NCBI RefSeq assembly: GCF_047495875.1
Contig: NC_092463.1
Location: 19,953,224-20,017,223 of the forward strand
Direction of reading: 5' to 3'
Source: Pithys albifrons albifrons
Lineage: Eukaryota; Chordata; Aves; Passeriformes; Thamnophilidae
DNA length: 64,000 nucleotides
The number at the start of each line of letters is the position of its first letter. The first letter of the stretch is position 1. A model generated the notes under the pieces. That model searched no databases. It saw only the letters and a list, made by a program, of their open reading frames with translations, and was not told the origin of the DNA. A program made the position numbers and the translations under genes. Positions 24,588-38,865 of this stretch are shown one piece after another.

Positions 24588-24719
24588 TTTCTTTTCTTTT
24601 CTTTTCTTTTCTTTTCTTTTCTTTTCTTTTCTTTTCTTTTCTTTTCTTTTCTTTTCTTTTCTTTTCTTTTCTTTTCTTTTCTTTTTTTTCTTTTCTTTTT
24701 CCATTTCTTTTTTTTTTCC
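24588..24719. repeat. (CTTTT)n microsatellite, pyrimidine tract
   Basis: About twenty CTTTT units in a row, then an impure T/C end reaching about 24719. Open frames on either strand (KRKEK or FSFLF repeats) are products of the array. Confidence 0.96.
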
Positions 24720-27700
24720 ACAGCTTAAAAAAGGAAAAAAAAGCAGAAAATACTTGGAATAAAAATTGTGTTTATGCACCTGTTTTCATTTCCCATCCAC
24801 TTGATACACTGGGAAAACAGATTCAAAACTTAGTGAGCATTTAATCATCTTTCCTTAGAAGCCTGGAGTTTTTCCCTCTGGATGCTTATAAACACACACC
24901 TTGCTGAGGTCTCTAATGTGTATTCTTAATACTTCAATCATGAACAAAGGCATTGGTGCACAGAAGATCTGGCACAACGTTTCTTGATTGCTTTTCTTTA
25001 AATTTGTTTATTGTATCTTTCTTGGAGAGATTCTGTGGACACAGTCCAACTAGTCTAGAAGAAAAAATTAGACCAGTTATATTTTACTTTGTAAATTTAT
25101 TTTCTATATTTTTTTTGTGGGATTTAGATATGTACTCAAATGTTGTCATGGCAGACAAGCCATTCTCTTTTGCAGCAATTTATTCCCTCTATTCATGATG
25201 CATCTTTTACCTTTGCTTGCATGGTAGTAAGAAGATAATTTTCTGATTTTCAGATATTGTTAATGACAAAAACATATTTTATGCAATAGATGGTAAGATA
25301 AGGCTACTGTAACAACAGGAGCTAAGTATATTTAATGATTGATGATCCTTTCAAGTTCCATTAGTAACAAACCCAAATTTTTAGCAATCTTATTACAGAA
25401 GCATCAACTTTAGTAAATCAAAAAGTATTTTTTTATTAAATGCTGATATGATTATTCAGCTGAACAGAACCCTATTTTACAAATGCTCTCATCATAGTTT
25501 TTTTAACAAAAATTGGTGGAAGTTACTATTCAGAATGAAATAAAGATTGGCTTTGCAGCTTAAGAAATAAGGAGATGCAAATAATAAAAAAAAGAAATGA
25601 CAAGACAAGTCTAAAAGTCTATCCAAGGTTAATGAGAGATAATAAGAATTTGTAGGTGTTTCTTCGGTTGTTGGAGGTATTCAGCACTGAAAATGTCTTT
25701 TTTTCAATGGACAGTGAATGTTCCGATATATAATACCCAGATATATCTTTGAATGACATCATAAAACAAAGTGTTTGGAGACTGCTATTTTTAAATTATA
25801 TCTATAATGTTAAAAAAGGTGGAAATTTAAAGCTAGTAATCCCTTAGTGCTATTTCAATTTTCTTTTATCTTGTTGGAAAAGAAGAAACATTCTTTTTTA
25901 ATCCAGTAAAACTTGTTTTAGGTATTTTCTTCCTTTCTTAGTAAATTGGATTATACTGCAAAATTGAAGAATAGAAAAATCAAAATAAATCTTTCAAATG
26001 GATTGATTTTTTTTCATGTTTTTCTTTTTTTCTTTTTCTCAGTTGAAATCACTACTAGAATTCATAAAACAAGAAACTTGAAAGGGCTTTGACAAGTCAT
26101 CTAGTGCCTCTCTGAAAATTTGATGAATTCTATAGGAATATTTGAGTCAATTCAAAATCTACTCATTTAGTGAAAAATATTTCATCTGAAAAAAATCACC
26201 CATGATTCTGTCATGGGCTTAAAGGTAGAAAAAACACTTATATTTTCCAAATATTTCTTTTTTAGGGAGTAGTCTAAAAAATTGGCAGTATAGAATATAC
26301 CTTATTAGAGATGCTTGTTTACAGATTTTTCATTCTGTACATCATCTCCCATCATTTAATGATTAAATAAAATTATAAACAAAGCACATCCAGCAATGAA
26401 AATACATGCAGTAGAATCCTGAAATTATTTTTGTGAGGGAAAAGTCGAGGCTATGTGGCAAATAGATTAGTGCAATTAATATTTATCTTCAGGAAATTAC
26501 CTATGTGACAGTCATAATCTATCACAAGTTCCTGCTCACTTGTCCCTTTCTTCTCAATTGATGGAGAGAAGAATTTGCAATATTCCTGGAATCAAAAGAC
26601 CCATAATTCTAAATCTTAACTTTCTTTTTCAATTTTACCTTTCCCTACTATATTTAATTTTTATTCTAATTCACCACAGAGACGTCACTATGCTGTTATG
26701 CACAAGCCATTCTCTGAGTGTCTATTCGCCAGTCCTTCAAGAGAAATAGAAATATTTTAATGATAGCCAGCAAACAGAAATAAACCACTTCACACTTTGA
26801 ACACATGAACTTCCTGGTAACTAATATAAGCTTTCATAGATTTAGAACACTCTGTTAGGCTCTGTCTAGATGTTTTTTAAATGCTCATTTTCTGATGAAA
26901 ACTGTTTATTTGATGTGCCTAAGCTAATATTGCTATTTCCTGTAAAACTCAGTGTATGTGAATTCAAAATTCTGCAAGGCCATTTCAGAGGTCTTTGCTA
27001 GATGAGCTTGGGTGAATAATGGGGAGGGTCATACAACTTGATACAGGTTAAATCTGAAACAGCTGTTATAATGGTAGAATAAAATATAATTGCTGTGTAA
27101 AGCAAAAAACGAGCTAAGTGTGAAATGCATTACCAAGTGCTTGAATTCTCACAAGAAGAGCTACAGTAAAGATGACAATACCCTAACATTTTTTGCAGAC
27201 TATTTCTGTGTATGTGAAACTTCCTTTCATGATGCATGATTTTATATTCCTAGACAATGTGGTAAACCCAATGAGCTTTTAAGAACAACACATTAAGTCC
27301 AGTATCAATGTCCTTTCCCAGTAGCACTGCCTGCAGGACAGAGTGTTCTCCATGTTTGAAAATCCCAACATCAGAGTTGCTTGCATTCCTGATACTAATG
27401 TTAACTCAAACTTTTGTTTGGAATGGCTATAGGTTTTTCAGCACAAAAATCTAATTCTCACAGAATGATGGTCTGTAGAATAATAGTGAAGATAGGTAAA
27501 GCTGTACCAATAGATGGAATTTTAAAAGGAGAAAATGTTCTACCTTACCATCCTTCACGGTACAGAGGTCAGAGGGATGAATAATACAGGTAATGAACAT
27601 AAATACTTATTAAAAAAAAAAGGTGATTTTCAAAACAGTGGATTTCTTTTGTTAACTAGATTTTATAAAAGTCATAGATAATGGTTTCTTTGGTTTTGCT

Positions 27701-28983
27701 GGGAAGCACAAGAGGTTCTTCATCCCCACATCATCAAGAAAATCTCAAAATATTTTATGATATTTGAATTCATACTGTATTGTCATGCATGAAATTTGTG
27801 CCATGTAACTCACTTCACATCAGTCACCTACTATGACCTCTATGATCACCTACTGGAAAAAAAAAATCCAAAGTTTGGATGTAGCTTTTCCATTTTTTAT
27901 CAATGCACTCTAATAGTTAATCTGTGCCTGAATCATGAAGTTTTAAAATTTGTTTTCAAACAAAACGTCTATATTATATAAGTGGACCTGTGGTATTTTT
28001 TACATGATAGATGGACTGCTTCTCTATATAGATACAGACATATACCTATTCTAAAAATGCAGTAATAAGAAACAAAGGGGCAACTCTGACTTTGTTCATA
28101 TCTTTCTCAGTGAGGGACTCCACTGAATTAAGTAAAGAGTAAATAAGATTGAGTTGTTACTGCTGACTGTATTCAGGAGACTTCTGTCATTGACTCATTT
28201 ATTCAGAAAACTTTTTGTTGCTTAGACAAGTAAACAGGACAAATGACAGTAATTTCTTAATGTTATTCCATTTTCCTAGATTTCCTGCATTGCCATGGTC
28301 TTGCAGCTCTCAGTATTTCTCACTATCTCAGTATTTCACAACACCCCATTGTAGAACTTGATAGGTTTTATGCTGACACTTCTTTCAAATGAGGCAAAAG
28401 TCATATAAACAAATGCTTAGCCTGCGGCAAAGCTCAACTCTTAGAGAATAATGTGAACTGGTAAAGAATCTGGCTTTAGAACAAATTAGTGAATTGGTTT
28501 TTTATTTTGCAATAGCGCCAGAAAGCACTTTGCTGAAAGGTCATATCACAGAAATAGTGCCAGTTAGCAGTTCTGCAGAGGACCTTCTTCATAGCTCTAT
28601 TCATTTCAATGTAATACACAGATGCCAATAAGAATTGAAGAAATAGTGCACACATTTATTGTCTTGCCTTTTTTTTTTTAACACATAAATCGCAAAGGAA
28701 GTTCTTACCACAGCTGAGTGACCATATGGTACTTTTACAGTACTTGAACCACTCATTCAGTTTTCCTGATCTGGGAATCAAGAGAAAGGGGGAAGAGTGA
28801 CAGAAAACCTCTTATTTTAAATATACTCTGAAGAGAAGCCCTGGAATGGATAGAAATTGCTGCTTGCTAAATTTGTCTTTCTCCTGCAAGTTCCTGTGGA
28901 TGCATACTAAAAGGAAAAAGGGCCTTCCTCTTCTCTTTAGCTGTGTTGCAGAAGAAGAAACTCAGCTGGCTGATTTAGACAAT

Positions 28984-29055
28984 TATATATGTGTGTGTGT
29001 ATATATATGCGCATATATATAAATACATATACACACACACACACATATATATATT
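28984..29055. repeat. Palindromic AT/GT/AC microsatellite
   Basis: A GT run, an AT run with a perfect 20-bp palindrome at 29001-29020 (centre TGCGCA), then an AT spacer and an AC run ending in AT. The GT and AC blocks are reverse complements, so the whole tract can fold on itself. It resembles the inverted repeat at 20071-20164. Confidence 0.9.
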
Positions 29056-32000
29056 TAAAACATAAATAGACAATTCCTTGGTGAAACATCTCTGTTTTAT
29101 GTTTAGAATGTTTGATATAGTGAGGGGTTTTTGTTTGAGTTGGTGGTTTTGTGTTTTGTTTTCTTTTTATTTTTTTATTTTAATTTTATTTTTTATTTCA
29201 TAAAAACATCCTCCTGATTTTGCTAGGACTGACTCTTCCATCCTTGACGAAAAGTTCAGTAATATGACCTGAAAGACTATAGCTTTAAAATACTGCATAG
29301 AAGTCATGTTAAGTACAAGTTACCTACTTCTGATTCAGAACTAAGAGCACTTTGTACTGGCTCAAGTGCTATCCAAGCACACACAGTAGCAAGCTAGATG
29401 TCCCACAGATTCTCCTTTCTGTTATTAATCACTGAGAAGCAGCATCTAGTTCAGGTAACACAACTGGGTTTTCATTAGCTGGATATTCAGTGGATGTATC
29501 ACTTTATGTGATTATATGACACATAGTCATTCACCTCCACCAAAAAGTACATTTGTATATTTTACATTCAATTCTGTATAGAGAAAAATTATAAGTACTG
29601 TTCCAAAATCCAGATTCTACAACATTCTGAGTCATGTCCATGAATGTCTTAATAAGTTGAATTTTTAGCATACTCAATTAACTTCTGTCAATGCTAAACT
29701 CCTATGTAGTTCCATTTTCTCACTGTTGATTTGGGCAGATTTGGGATATAATTCCAATCCAGGTAGCTCTGGGTGAGATTCAGTTTAGCATTCAAAGAAT
29801 GGTCATAAAGAAATAAAGGTGAGAAGGTGTGCAGCCACATCCTGAGGGCAATTCTTCAGGCAGAGTCCAATTTATCATTCAGCGTGCTATTATGTATGTA
29901 ACTCTCTGAGAAGCCAGAAGATGCTACCAGGGCATTGAGGACCTTTTCTTTCTTGCCATCTGCATGTCCAGCAGCATCTTTCACACAGAGTTGTGCACAC
30001 TAGTACTGGTGCTTAAGCATATGTCTGAATCTTTGTGTGCCTTTTTTATAATACTTAGATATTAAAATACATGATTACATTTTCTATGATTTTTTCTTTT
30101 TAATAAATCATCCTTTCTACTTATAATTACTTCGGAAAACATCTCTCAGTAAACTCATGATAGAAAGATAAAGTAAAAATACTCCAAAATATTAAATTAT
30201 TTTTCATCATTAATGAATAAGTTGAAATTTAAAAGTGATTATTTCATAAAGATAAGTATAAAAATAAATATCCAGAGAGAGTTTGCAGCAACCAAATAAT
30301 TGATTAATAAATTAATCATTCTGTATACTTTTAATTAATCAAATAGAAGCATCAAAGAACAAACAATGACTTTATATAAATGGAGCTGGAATTGTAGTAA
30401 TTAAAAATATCCAGCTATTCTTTTGATGGATATTTCTTATAAATGCAATGTGCTCTTTTTCTCTCTTTTGATAAAACAACAGAGCTCAGGTATAAACACT
30501 TGTCTCCTGTTAGACAGAGATGACTAGCTGATTTTCAGCTTACATATTTATTCTTTTTTTAAATAATATGTGAGCTTTGGATAAACTATCACAGTATAAT
30601 AATCAATAACTACTTGCAATAAACCTGTTTTAAAATGTCCATTTGGCTAAATTTCTTTCCACTAATAAATTTGAAAGTAATTACGTGTTCCAAGAAGGGC
30701 ACCAAATCAGCCTCATGTGGTTTATACACATGTCTATCTAGAAGACTTGGCTTGTTCCTTTTTCTTCCTTGTTTTTCCTTATCTCCTATTACCTCATTTT
30801 GCCTTCTGATCGATTACTGGCATTATAATAACTTCACTGTCTCTCAGAATTTCCTACTTACAAGTAAGATACTTCTAATATTCAGTGTGTCCATTAATAC
30901 TCTATGAAGATAGAAGGAATTTCTACCTTTTCATTTGCAAAGTCTCATATACTGGAACTAGTTACCAGGGGCCATATTAGTGAACTGCTTAATAGCTTTG
31001 CAAAATGAACTGTCTAATGACTCCTGTCTCTATTTCTTTGTCCTTGTCTGTACCTTACATACAGTAATACATGGCCATCTCTCATAGGATCAATTCCACT
31101 TCCTATCAAAGTCAGAAGCCGGACTGAGATCAAGTGATTTTATGAGATGTCATGGCTAGAAAACCACTGCAAAGATTTGACCACTTCCCTTTTCCTGAAA
31201 ACACTCCTATCAGGACCTTCTTCCCTTATATATTTGAAAGTGGTTTCCTGGAATTCTTCTCCTCTAAATAAATCAGGGTAGAGTACACTCATGACTGCTA
31301 GGCATGCAAGTTCACATGCCAGGTGCATTTTCTTCCCTCTGAAAGGAGTTCGATACATATAGTTTTATCATATACTTTTAGCAGTACATGGGAATTATCA
31401 AACTTCTTAAAATAGATGAAATTAAGCATTAGATTAGGAAACAAAATAAAATAAACCACCAAGAACCCCCAAACAACCAATTGACTCTAAAACACAAGGA
31501 TAATTTATTTAGCTGAAGATGCAGGGCAGGGCCAGAATCTCTTGTCACCAGAGTAGAATCACAGGAAATCAAAACTGGAGAAAGTAATTCAAGGGAGAGA
31601 GACCTGTGAAAAGAAGCTCCTTCTGCAGGAGGAGAAGTGCAAATTGGGGTCACAACCACCTGTGGCTCCTGCTCATACTCCTCAAAATTTGCCTGAGCAG
31701 CAGTGTTCTGTTTTGGGGACTTTGCTTAAACAAATGCCTTAGCAGTGTCACAGATGCTTTCTGATCCCTCACTGTCTCTCTTAGGCAATCTTCCTTTAGC
31801 CTGCTTTGCTGTTTACAGGGCCCAGGATTGTGACCATGCTTTCTAAACATTATGTGGTTAAGGTATTCCTTTGTTAGCAAAGCTATTACTACTTAAATCT
31901 CCATTCTTTCTCTGTGAGGCAATTCTTTACGTTGCATCAGTATGAACTGCAAATCCTAGATATGAAAATGTCTATGTTCTATAACCTCTTTCATACAGCT

Positions 32001-33258
32001 AGATAGTATTTGATTCTATGTCATACAGATTCAGTTATGTTGAAAATAATTTTTTTATTGCCAGTCCTTCTCCAAGAAAGATAGCACTTTCTTCTACCAC
32101 CACAGTTTCCTCCCCCTCCTGCTGTTCATTTCCTCTCTCTAATTCAGGAATCTTATACACAAAATCCTTTTTTTGTGGGAAAGAACTATTTTCATTAGTG
32201 GAGTCCCATAAGCTGCTGCACTGAGATTCGTATTTTGTCAGATCCATACTGAGAATATATGTTGAGATTTTGAATTATTCATTCAGATAACTGGTCTTAA
32301 AAGAATCATCCTTAACATAGTTTATTTCCTGTCATTTTGACAGCAGCTAAATGATCAGTTTTGAGCTTTAAGAGAAGGTTCTGGGAATCAATACTAGTGT
32401 AGAAGAATATAGCATAACAAGGCCCCTAAATAGAAATATCAAACTTTAGGGAAGGATATAGGTAAGGCAGTCCATTCATAAGGAATCACAAAGGCAGCTG
32501 CTGAGTTCAATCTGGGTTCTATTTCAGAATTCCTACCTGTTTTTGTAATCTCTATATTACTATGTTGCATTTTTATTGTATCCAAAATAACAAAAGGAAC
32601 TCTAAATGAAAGAACATGCCTCCACAGTGGAGCAAACATTCTATAAGAACACAGACTTTTTAAGAATAATGAACAAAATATTTATTTTTATTGTGAGCAC
32701 AATCAATCTCCTTTTCACTATATTTTTTTTGTTAGGAATGCAGAACACATAACACTCCGAGAACACTATCGAGATCACTCATGATTTCCAAAGATATATA
32801 TTGAAATTTAGCTTTGTCCATTTGTGAGATCTATAGTTGCCATTATTGTTTCCAATTTGTTTGTTTGGGGGCTTTTTTCAGATTTGAAAATCTACACAAA
32901 AATTTATTTCAGAAAAAAACCAATTTATTTGACAACTAATCTTTTATTTCTCTAAATGTTTTAATTTAAATATGAAAATGCTATGACACATAGGAATATT
33001 TAATTCTCAATTTGTAATGAAACTAAAATGTGCTGAGCATTTTAAATAGTGTAAGTAATACTTTCATTGACTTCCTTTTCCTAATGAGTAAATAGCTGAA
33101 TTTCAATTTCTGTATCCCCTGTCATTCCCAATCTTGTGTCCATTTCTCAACTTGTAAACGCACATGGGAAACATTTCTCACCTTTGCTCGGTAAAGTCAG
33201 ACCTTATGGCCTACATCCTTAGGTTTCCTTAGAAGTCTGAGATATTAGCAAATATATA

Positions 33259-33292
33259 AATAAACAAACAAACAAACAAACAAAGAAATAAA
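33259..33292. repeat. (AAAC)n microsatellite
   Basis: A short run of AAAC units with imperfect AAAT/AAAG edges. Confidence 0.85.
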
Positions 33293-36033
33293 TACCCATA
33301 ATGAGGCTATTTAAGCATTAATTGCTTTGAGATCCTGGAAAACTTCAGAGTCAGGGGTGAAATTAAAACAGAGACTTTATATCTGTCCTGAAATAAATGT
33401 TTTATTTCAGAAAGGCAAAGTGAACCTGTAGGAGGTTGTTAGAAAACATGACATTTCCATTTCAACAACATATTAGAGCAGAAATAGTTTGGTAATGCAC
33501 TTTATTTATGTAATTAGTTTTAATTTACAGCTCCTGGTGTGCTTCATATTATCATTGATACCTTCCTTCATATTTTTCCCTCCTGACATGTAAGTGCTGG
33601 TAATTTGGAAAAAAAAGAGAAAAAAAGAGCAGTGAAAAAATATAAATCAAAGAGCAGATTATAACTTTCCAGACTAAGAACACAGAGGGATTTTCTGATA
33701 TTCTGACTGAAAAGGTACAAACCACCAACTAAACAGTATCTTAGGTGTGCATCTTTAAGACCAACTTCAGGGAACTTTTCTTCTATTCATTTGAAATATA
33801 CCCACCCATCAACAAATTTGAAGTCTGGAAGTGAGACTTAGAGACTCATAACTGTGCTTCATTACTCAATATACACTGAAAAAAGACCATTGTTTGTACA
33901 ATTGTTTCTTTAACCATCATTTAACATCTGTTCTCACTATTTTGTAACCCATTTCTGAACCTTTGCTTCTGAAGCTTATTGAAGATTTGGATGATTAAAA
34001 AAGATTTAGTGTTTCTTACTTGGCAGGGTAAAAATCTCTGGAATATTCTTAAATTAATGAAGATATAGCTTCAGGGAAAGGCTGTAGGTAAATATTGAGA
34101 GAGGAGAGCTGCATAATCAAATAAAAATTAAATATTGAGATGACAGTAGGTTGGTTAGCAAATGCAGAAAAGCAATGTCCACTGGTCAGAGCTGATGCTG
34201 CCTTCTCAGGCTTGAGAAGAAGGAAAACAAAAATTTAAAACACAGCCCATCATCCATGACCTCATCACAACTGTCTGTAATAGATTGCATCTAAAGTAGG
34301 GGCCACAGAGCCCCAGTGAATTTACTCAGATAAACACACATTCACACAACATGTGCTCAACTCTGTCTGCTGTGGGATGTGGCATTCTTTTATTTTGTCT
34401 CTTAGTAAGATGAGTTAAATTAAGCTTGAAATTGCATGAGAGAAGATGGGCTGAGAGAAATTTTACAAGTGTTCAGATAACAAGATAGTGGTAGTACTGC
34501 AGTTTGGCATGTAAAATGGTTCAGATCAGCACTTTACCACAGCTGTAGCATTAAGAGACTTCTTCAGAAAGCAGAAAGATTTTAACTCTATTGACCTTAG
34601 TGCTGTCTTACCACTCTGAGTAATGTCTATGATAAAATTGAAATAATTACCTCATTTCTTTAAAAACAGTGGTATATTCTCCCCCTTTTTTGCTCCTGGG
34701 ATAAGTTCTTTGTCAGGCATGTGTAACAGAAAACAGGACAGGTTCTGCTGGTGTTCTCCATTCAACTGCAATTGTTGTCAAGGCATTAATAGCACATCTC
34801 ATACCTTGGGTACAGCAGAATTGATGATTGATTAATTCTACATATCTAGAAATTCTGGACTAATGAGCATACCACACACACTGAATAAACTGTGATGTAA
34901 CAATAGAGCTGGTATAGATGCAAACAGTATGCTGAAAGACAGTAGAGAAGGGTGGAGTGCTCCATAGATATTTCCCAGTGCATATAACATTGTTCTACCA
35001 TAGTCTATTCCCTAGACTAGAAAAGAAAGATACTAATGAAAGAAGAATTGTAAGAAAAAATGTAAGTCTTATAATAATTGAATGAAAAAATACAGCTTTT
35101 CTTTAAAACAGAGAGAACTAGTGCTTATAAGCACATGTAATAGGAAGATTAAGATAAAGAAAATAGCAGATCACAGAAGCATATATAGTTTATTTGAGGT
35201 GGTTTTTTCAAAAATTAATGCATCGTATCTCCACTCATATCAAATTCAGTGGTACTTGTGCAATTTTAAATTTCATACCTGACTTTGAAATTCTTTCTCC
35301 CTGAAGAAATATATCACTACGAAGTTTGAAAGTCTTTAATTCACAGGTGTACAATACCTGGTCTGTAAAACTACTTTTCAATGCATAATTTCTGTAATCT
35401 CCTTTCACTATCTCTCTCTATAACCTGGTATATTAACAAATTCTCTAGAATAACAGGAAACTACGTATTACTTGTATTTAACTTGCTTCTTTTACAGATT
35501 ACATTTATTGTGCTTATCTGTAAAGCATCTTTTTGTATGAATTTTACAGAAAGGATTGCATGTTATTTGGTTTTGGGGTTTTTTTTTCTTTGCTGACAGG
35601 GGACAGGACTTGATGACCAAGTAGATCTGTGGCAGGCATATATCCATATAATGGTATTGGAATATTTTGTCTCTTACAGAGTGGGGACTTCATGAGAGCT
35701 ATGCTTTGCAACAGTTCACACTTCTGACCAACTATGCTGTTAATTGTTTTGCATTATTTCACTGTCATAGTGAGCTGCCTATATATCTAGTCCCTAATTT
35801 CATGCATTGGCCATGTTAGAAATAGCTTCTCATTTGAGATAAGGAAGGTTATCTGGAAAAGCATGGAGTATATCTATGGAATAAAAGGAGTAACTCAGAG
35901 ATCACATGTTCACTAAGATCAAAGGCATGTCTTAATGATGATGATAATTTCACTCTTCAAAGCTTTGTGTAATCTTTATACTCACAAAAAGATGAACTCA
36001 GTATTACTGGTGTGGCAGGGTGGGGGCAAAACA

Positions 36034-36172
36034 AGGGAGAGGAGAGCGGAGAGGAGGGAGGGGAGGGGAGAGGAGGGAGGGGTGGAGAGGGGAGGAGAGA
36101 GGAAGGGAGGGGAGGGGAGGGGAGAGAAGGGGAGGGGAGGGGAGAGGAGGGAAGGGGAAGGAGGGGAGGGAG
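36034..36172. repeat. G-rich GGGGA/GGAGA low-complexity tract
   Basis: About 140 bases of plus-strand purine with one C, made of repeated GGGGA, GGAGA and GAGGG words. It has many runs of three or four G, so G-quadruplex folding is possible. Open frames on both strands (Gly/Arg/Glu-rich or Pro/Ser/Leu-rich) are translations of the repeat. Confidence 0.95.
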
Positions 36173-38249
36173 GATTGGTTGCAATAACCTGCCTATCCAA
36201 CCCCTTTACCTTGCTGATTCAATTTCTTGCTAGTTTTCTGAAACTTACAGTACAGACATATCTTTGTTTGATGTTATAGATTTGGATAACACAAACTGAG
36301 ATAATAATGAACAACTGATTTAACTATAAACATCTATGCCACAAAGTGGGGGCAAACTTGCGAGAGGAGATGATCGGTTGTTTTCTATCCTCTGAACTTT
36401 ACAAAACAACTCTTTGGATAAAAAACTGTGAGAATACATTGAAGATCAATGCCCCACCTCTATATTCTACTGACTGATGTAAAAACTCTGCAATAAAATG
36501 TTTAACAAAACAGTATGAAATGAGATACAGCAAAGGGATACACAAACTCTGTGGCACAAAGTGTGATAGTTTCAGAAAACATAGAGTAAGCTGTGACAAC
36601 AGTAGCCAGCTTATTCCCTCTTGTGTAGAGTCCAGCTTAACTATCAGGACTGTCATTGACATTATCCTGCCTGGTCTAGATGACAATGCACTATGCGGGT
36701 CATTCTGAACTAAGATGAAAATTACATCATAATTTTAACATGTAAACAATAGGAAGGTAATGTCAGTAGTATACAGTTATGAGTCTTTGGTAGAGAAATA
36801 GATATATTAACATGTAGGATTTTGAAAGAGGAGGGACCTTTACATTTTGCTAATTCTCAGAGGTAACAGTGCAATCAGAAGTGGTCTATAGTAGTTTCTT
36901 TGACTGGAAAAATAATGAATGTTAGTCTATGATTTAAAGGGCCAAACCATAGGAGCAAGCAGAGACAGCTCTCCTCTGCTTTGTAATGCATTCTATTTGC
37001 TGTATTGCTAAGAATAAAAAGAAAAAGTTTGGAGAACCTTAGGTCACTTTCAAAAATCTAGAGTGAAAAATTTCAACCCATGATAGAGTGAGCCATGTCT
37101 TAACAGAGTAATCCTCAGCACAACATTTTCTGTAATCAGGTGAGCTAGCTTTCATGTTTTCATTTTCTTTAGAGAAGACCAAGAAGCAATGATGCAGCAC
37201 ATATGCCGAATATAAAAATTTATCTGCAAAAGGACTCTTAGGTGCTGGGGAGATTGCATTTAATACCAACAGGCATGGGAAGACAAAATAGCCCTTAACA
37301 ATGCCAGCACTATTAATGAATAGAAGTGGTCTGACCAGGCTGGTGATTGGAGCTACTGTTGTCTTGGACAAGAATAGACTCTACAAATGGGTTTGAGTGC
37401 TACAGACCCTTTCTGCTACTCAATGCCACTTAGAGGCTTATGCCTGAGCAAACAAAATGAGTGATAGCTCTCATGTCTCTACTGACCTACATAACAAAAT
37501 GTACACTTGCAGTGTTCCAATCAATTACTTTGCTAACCTAGCTGGCTCTTCCATTTTCAATCAATGAGATCACAGATGAAACATTCATTCCCCATTTCTT
37601 TGGTCTGAATGAGTATGGATTTGCTCATGAACTTAACACAATTATTGCTTTAAGGACGGGTAAGGAAAAAGGTGATTCTCAACTTGTCAGGTTGGTGACA
37701 AAGTGCTAAAGGACCTACCTCTTTACCAGTGAGGTCAACAGAACCTTTTTTACTTATTTTAATTAAGGCAACACCAGGCATTAGCCTGAGATAAAGACTG
37801 ATGTTACAGATTCCTTATATGCATGTTGAATGTAAAGGTCTCAAGTTTCAAAGAACTAGTGATTTGATTCAGTCTATGACAAAGTTAGAGCACCACTGGA
37901 AAATAAAGAAAAGATTAGGTCTAACATCTGTTGTGTCAAGGAACTAAAAATAGGTATTAACAAACTCTTGACAAGGTTGTATGCTAATGCCAACCTTTCC
38001 AAATCTTACAGAGCTACAAAAAATTTTAATTTTTTTCCTCTCAAGAGTTTCAAGGTTTAAAACAATCAGGCAGGAATTTTCCAAATTAAATACATTTTTG
38101 TAAGAGTCAACTCACAGACAGCATTAGACACATTACTCCACATTTAAGGATTTTAATATGCCTGACCTAGTTTTCAGAAATGCTGAACGTCAACAACTCA
38201 CTGTCACCAGTGTTAGTAAACTGATGAAAATCAAATAAATAAATAGCCA
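36173..38249. other. Unique sequence, no gene seen
   Basis: AT-rich unique sequence between the G-rich tract and the LTR at 38250. A 110-codon minus-strand frame at 37039-37371 has no motif or splice context that would support a gene. Confidence 0.4.
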
Positions 38250-38865
38250 TGTCAAGTTTTAACTCCATCGAGCAACTAAGCACAGCTGATCATACACTCT
38301 TCCCCCAGTGGAACGGGGGGAAGAGAATCAAAAGGGTAAACATGAGAAAATTCATGGCTTGGGATAATAACAGTTTAACAATTGAAATAATAATAAAAAA
38401 TAATAGTAGTAGCCACAAAAATAATCATCATCATCATAACAGTAATATTGATAAGAATGCATTGTAAGGAAAAGGGAAATAACAACAATTGATAAATAAA
38501 ACCAAAGAAAAACAAGCTATGCAAATGAAAACAATTCCTTGCTACCAACTGACTTATGTCCACCCAGTTTTTGAGCAGCCACTCCCTGGCAAACCTTCCC
38601 CTTCGTTTTATTCCTGAGCATGCCATGTGGTCTGGAATATCCCTTTGGTCAGTTGGGGTTAGCCCCCTCTCAACACCTTGTGCAACACCAGCCTACTCAC
38701 TGGTGGGATGAGGAGCAGAAAAGGCCTTGACTCTGTGCACACACTGCTCAGGGCTAACTAAAAAACCCCTGTGTGATCAACACTGTTTTCAGGACTAATC
38801 CAATACATAGCCCCATACTAGCTAGTATGAAGAAAATGAACACTATCCCAGGCAAAATCAGCACA
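38250..38865 (-). mobile_element. Solo ERVL-type LTR, minus orientation
   Basis: On the minus strand the element begins TGTGCTGATTTTGCCTGGG at 38865 and ends GTTAAAACTTGACA at 38250, giving the TG...CA termini of an LTR. Blocks such as CTTCATACTAGCTAGTATGG, CAAGGCCTTTTCTGCTCC, a CCAAAGGGATATTCC-like block and GCATGCTCAGGAATAAAA (TATA-like) are those of a very common bird ERVL LTR, recalled from general knowledge. Near-matching flanks AGCCA (38245-38249) and ACCCA (38866-38870) could be a decayed 5-bp target-site duplication. An internal ATA/GTA-rich stretch (about 38383-38455) has expanded as a trinucleotide-like tract. No retroviral coding is attached. Confidence 0.88.

Larger units (their letters stand above)
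24720..36033. other. Unique AT-rich sequence, no gene seen
   Basis: This is the longest stretch without a recognisable dispersed repeat. It includes the palindromic AT/GT tract at 28984-29055 and an AAAC run at 33259-33292. A patch near 31.1-31.9 kb is somewhat richer in G and C and has several overlapping minus-strand frames, but no consistent exon structure. Confidence 0.4.

Noticed and set aside
31140..31880. Four overlapping minus-strand frames in a somewhat G+C-richer patch, and a plus-strand acceptor near 31784
   Set aside because: The frames are in different phases with no splice sites linking them. The plus-strand interval after the acceptor meets a stop in every frame before the next donor.
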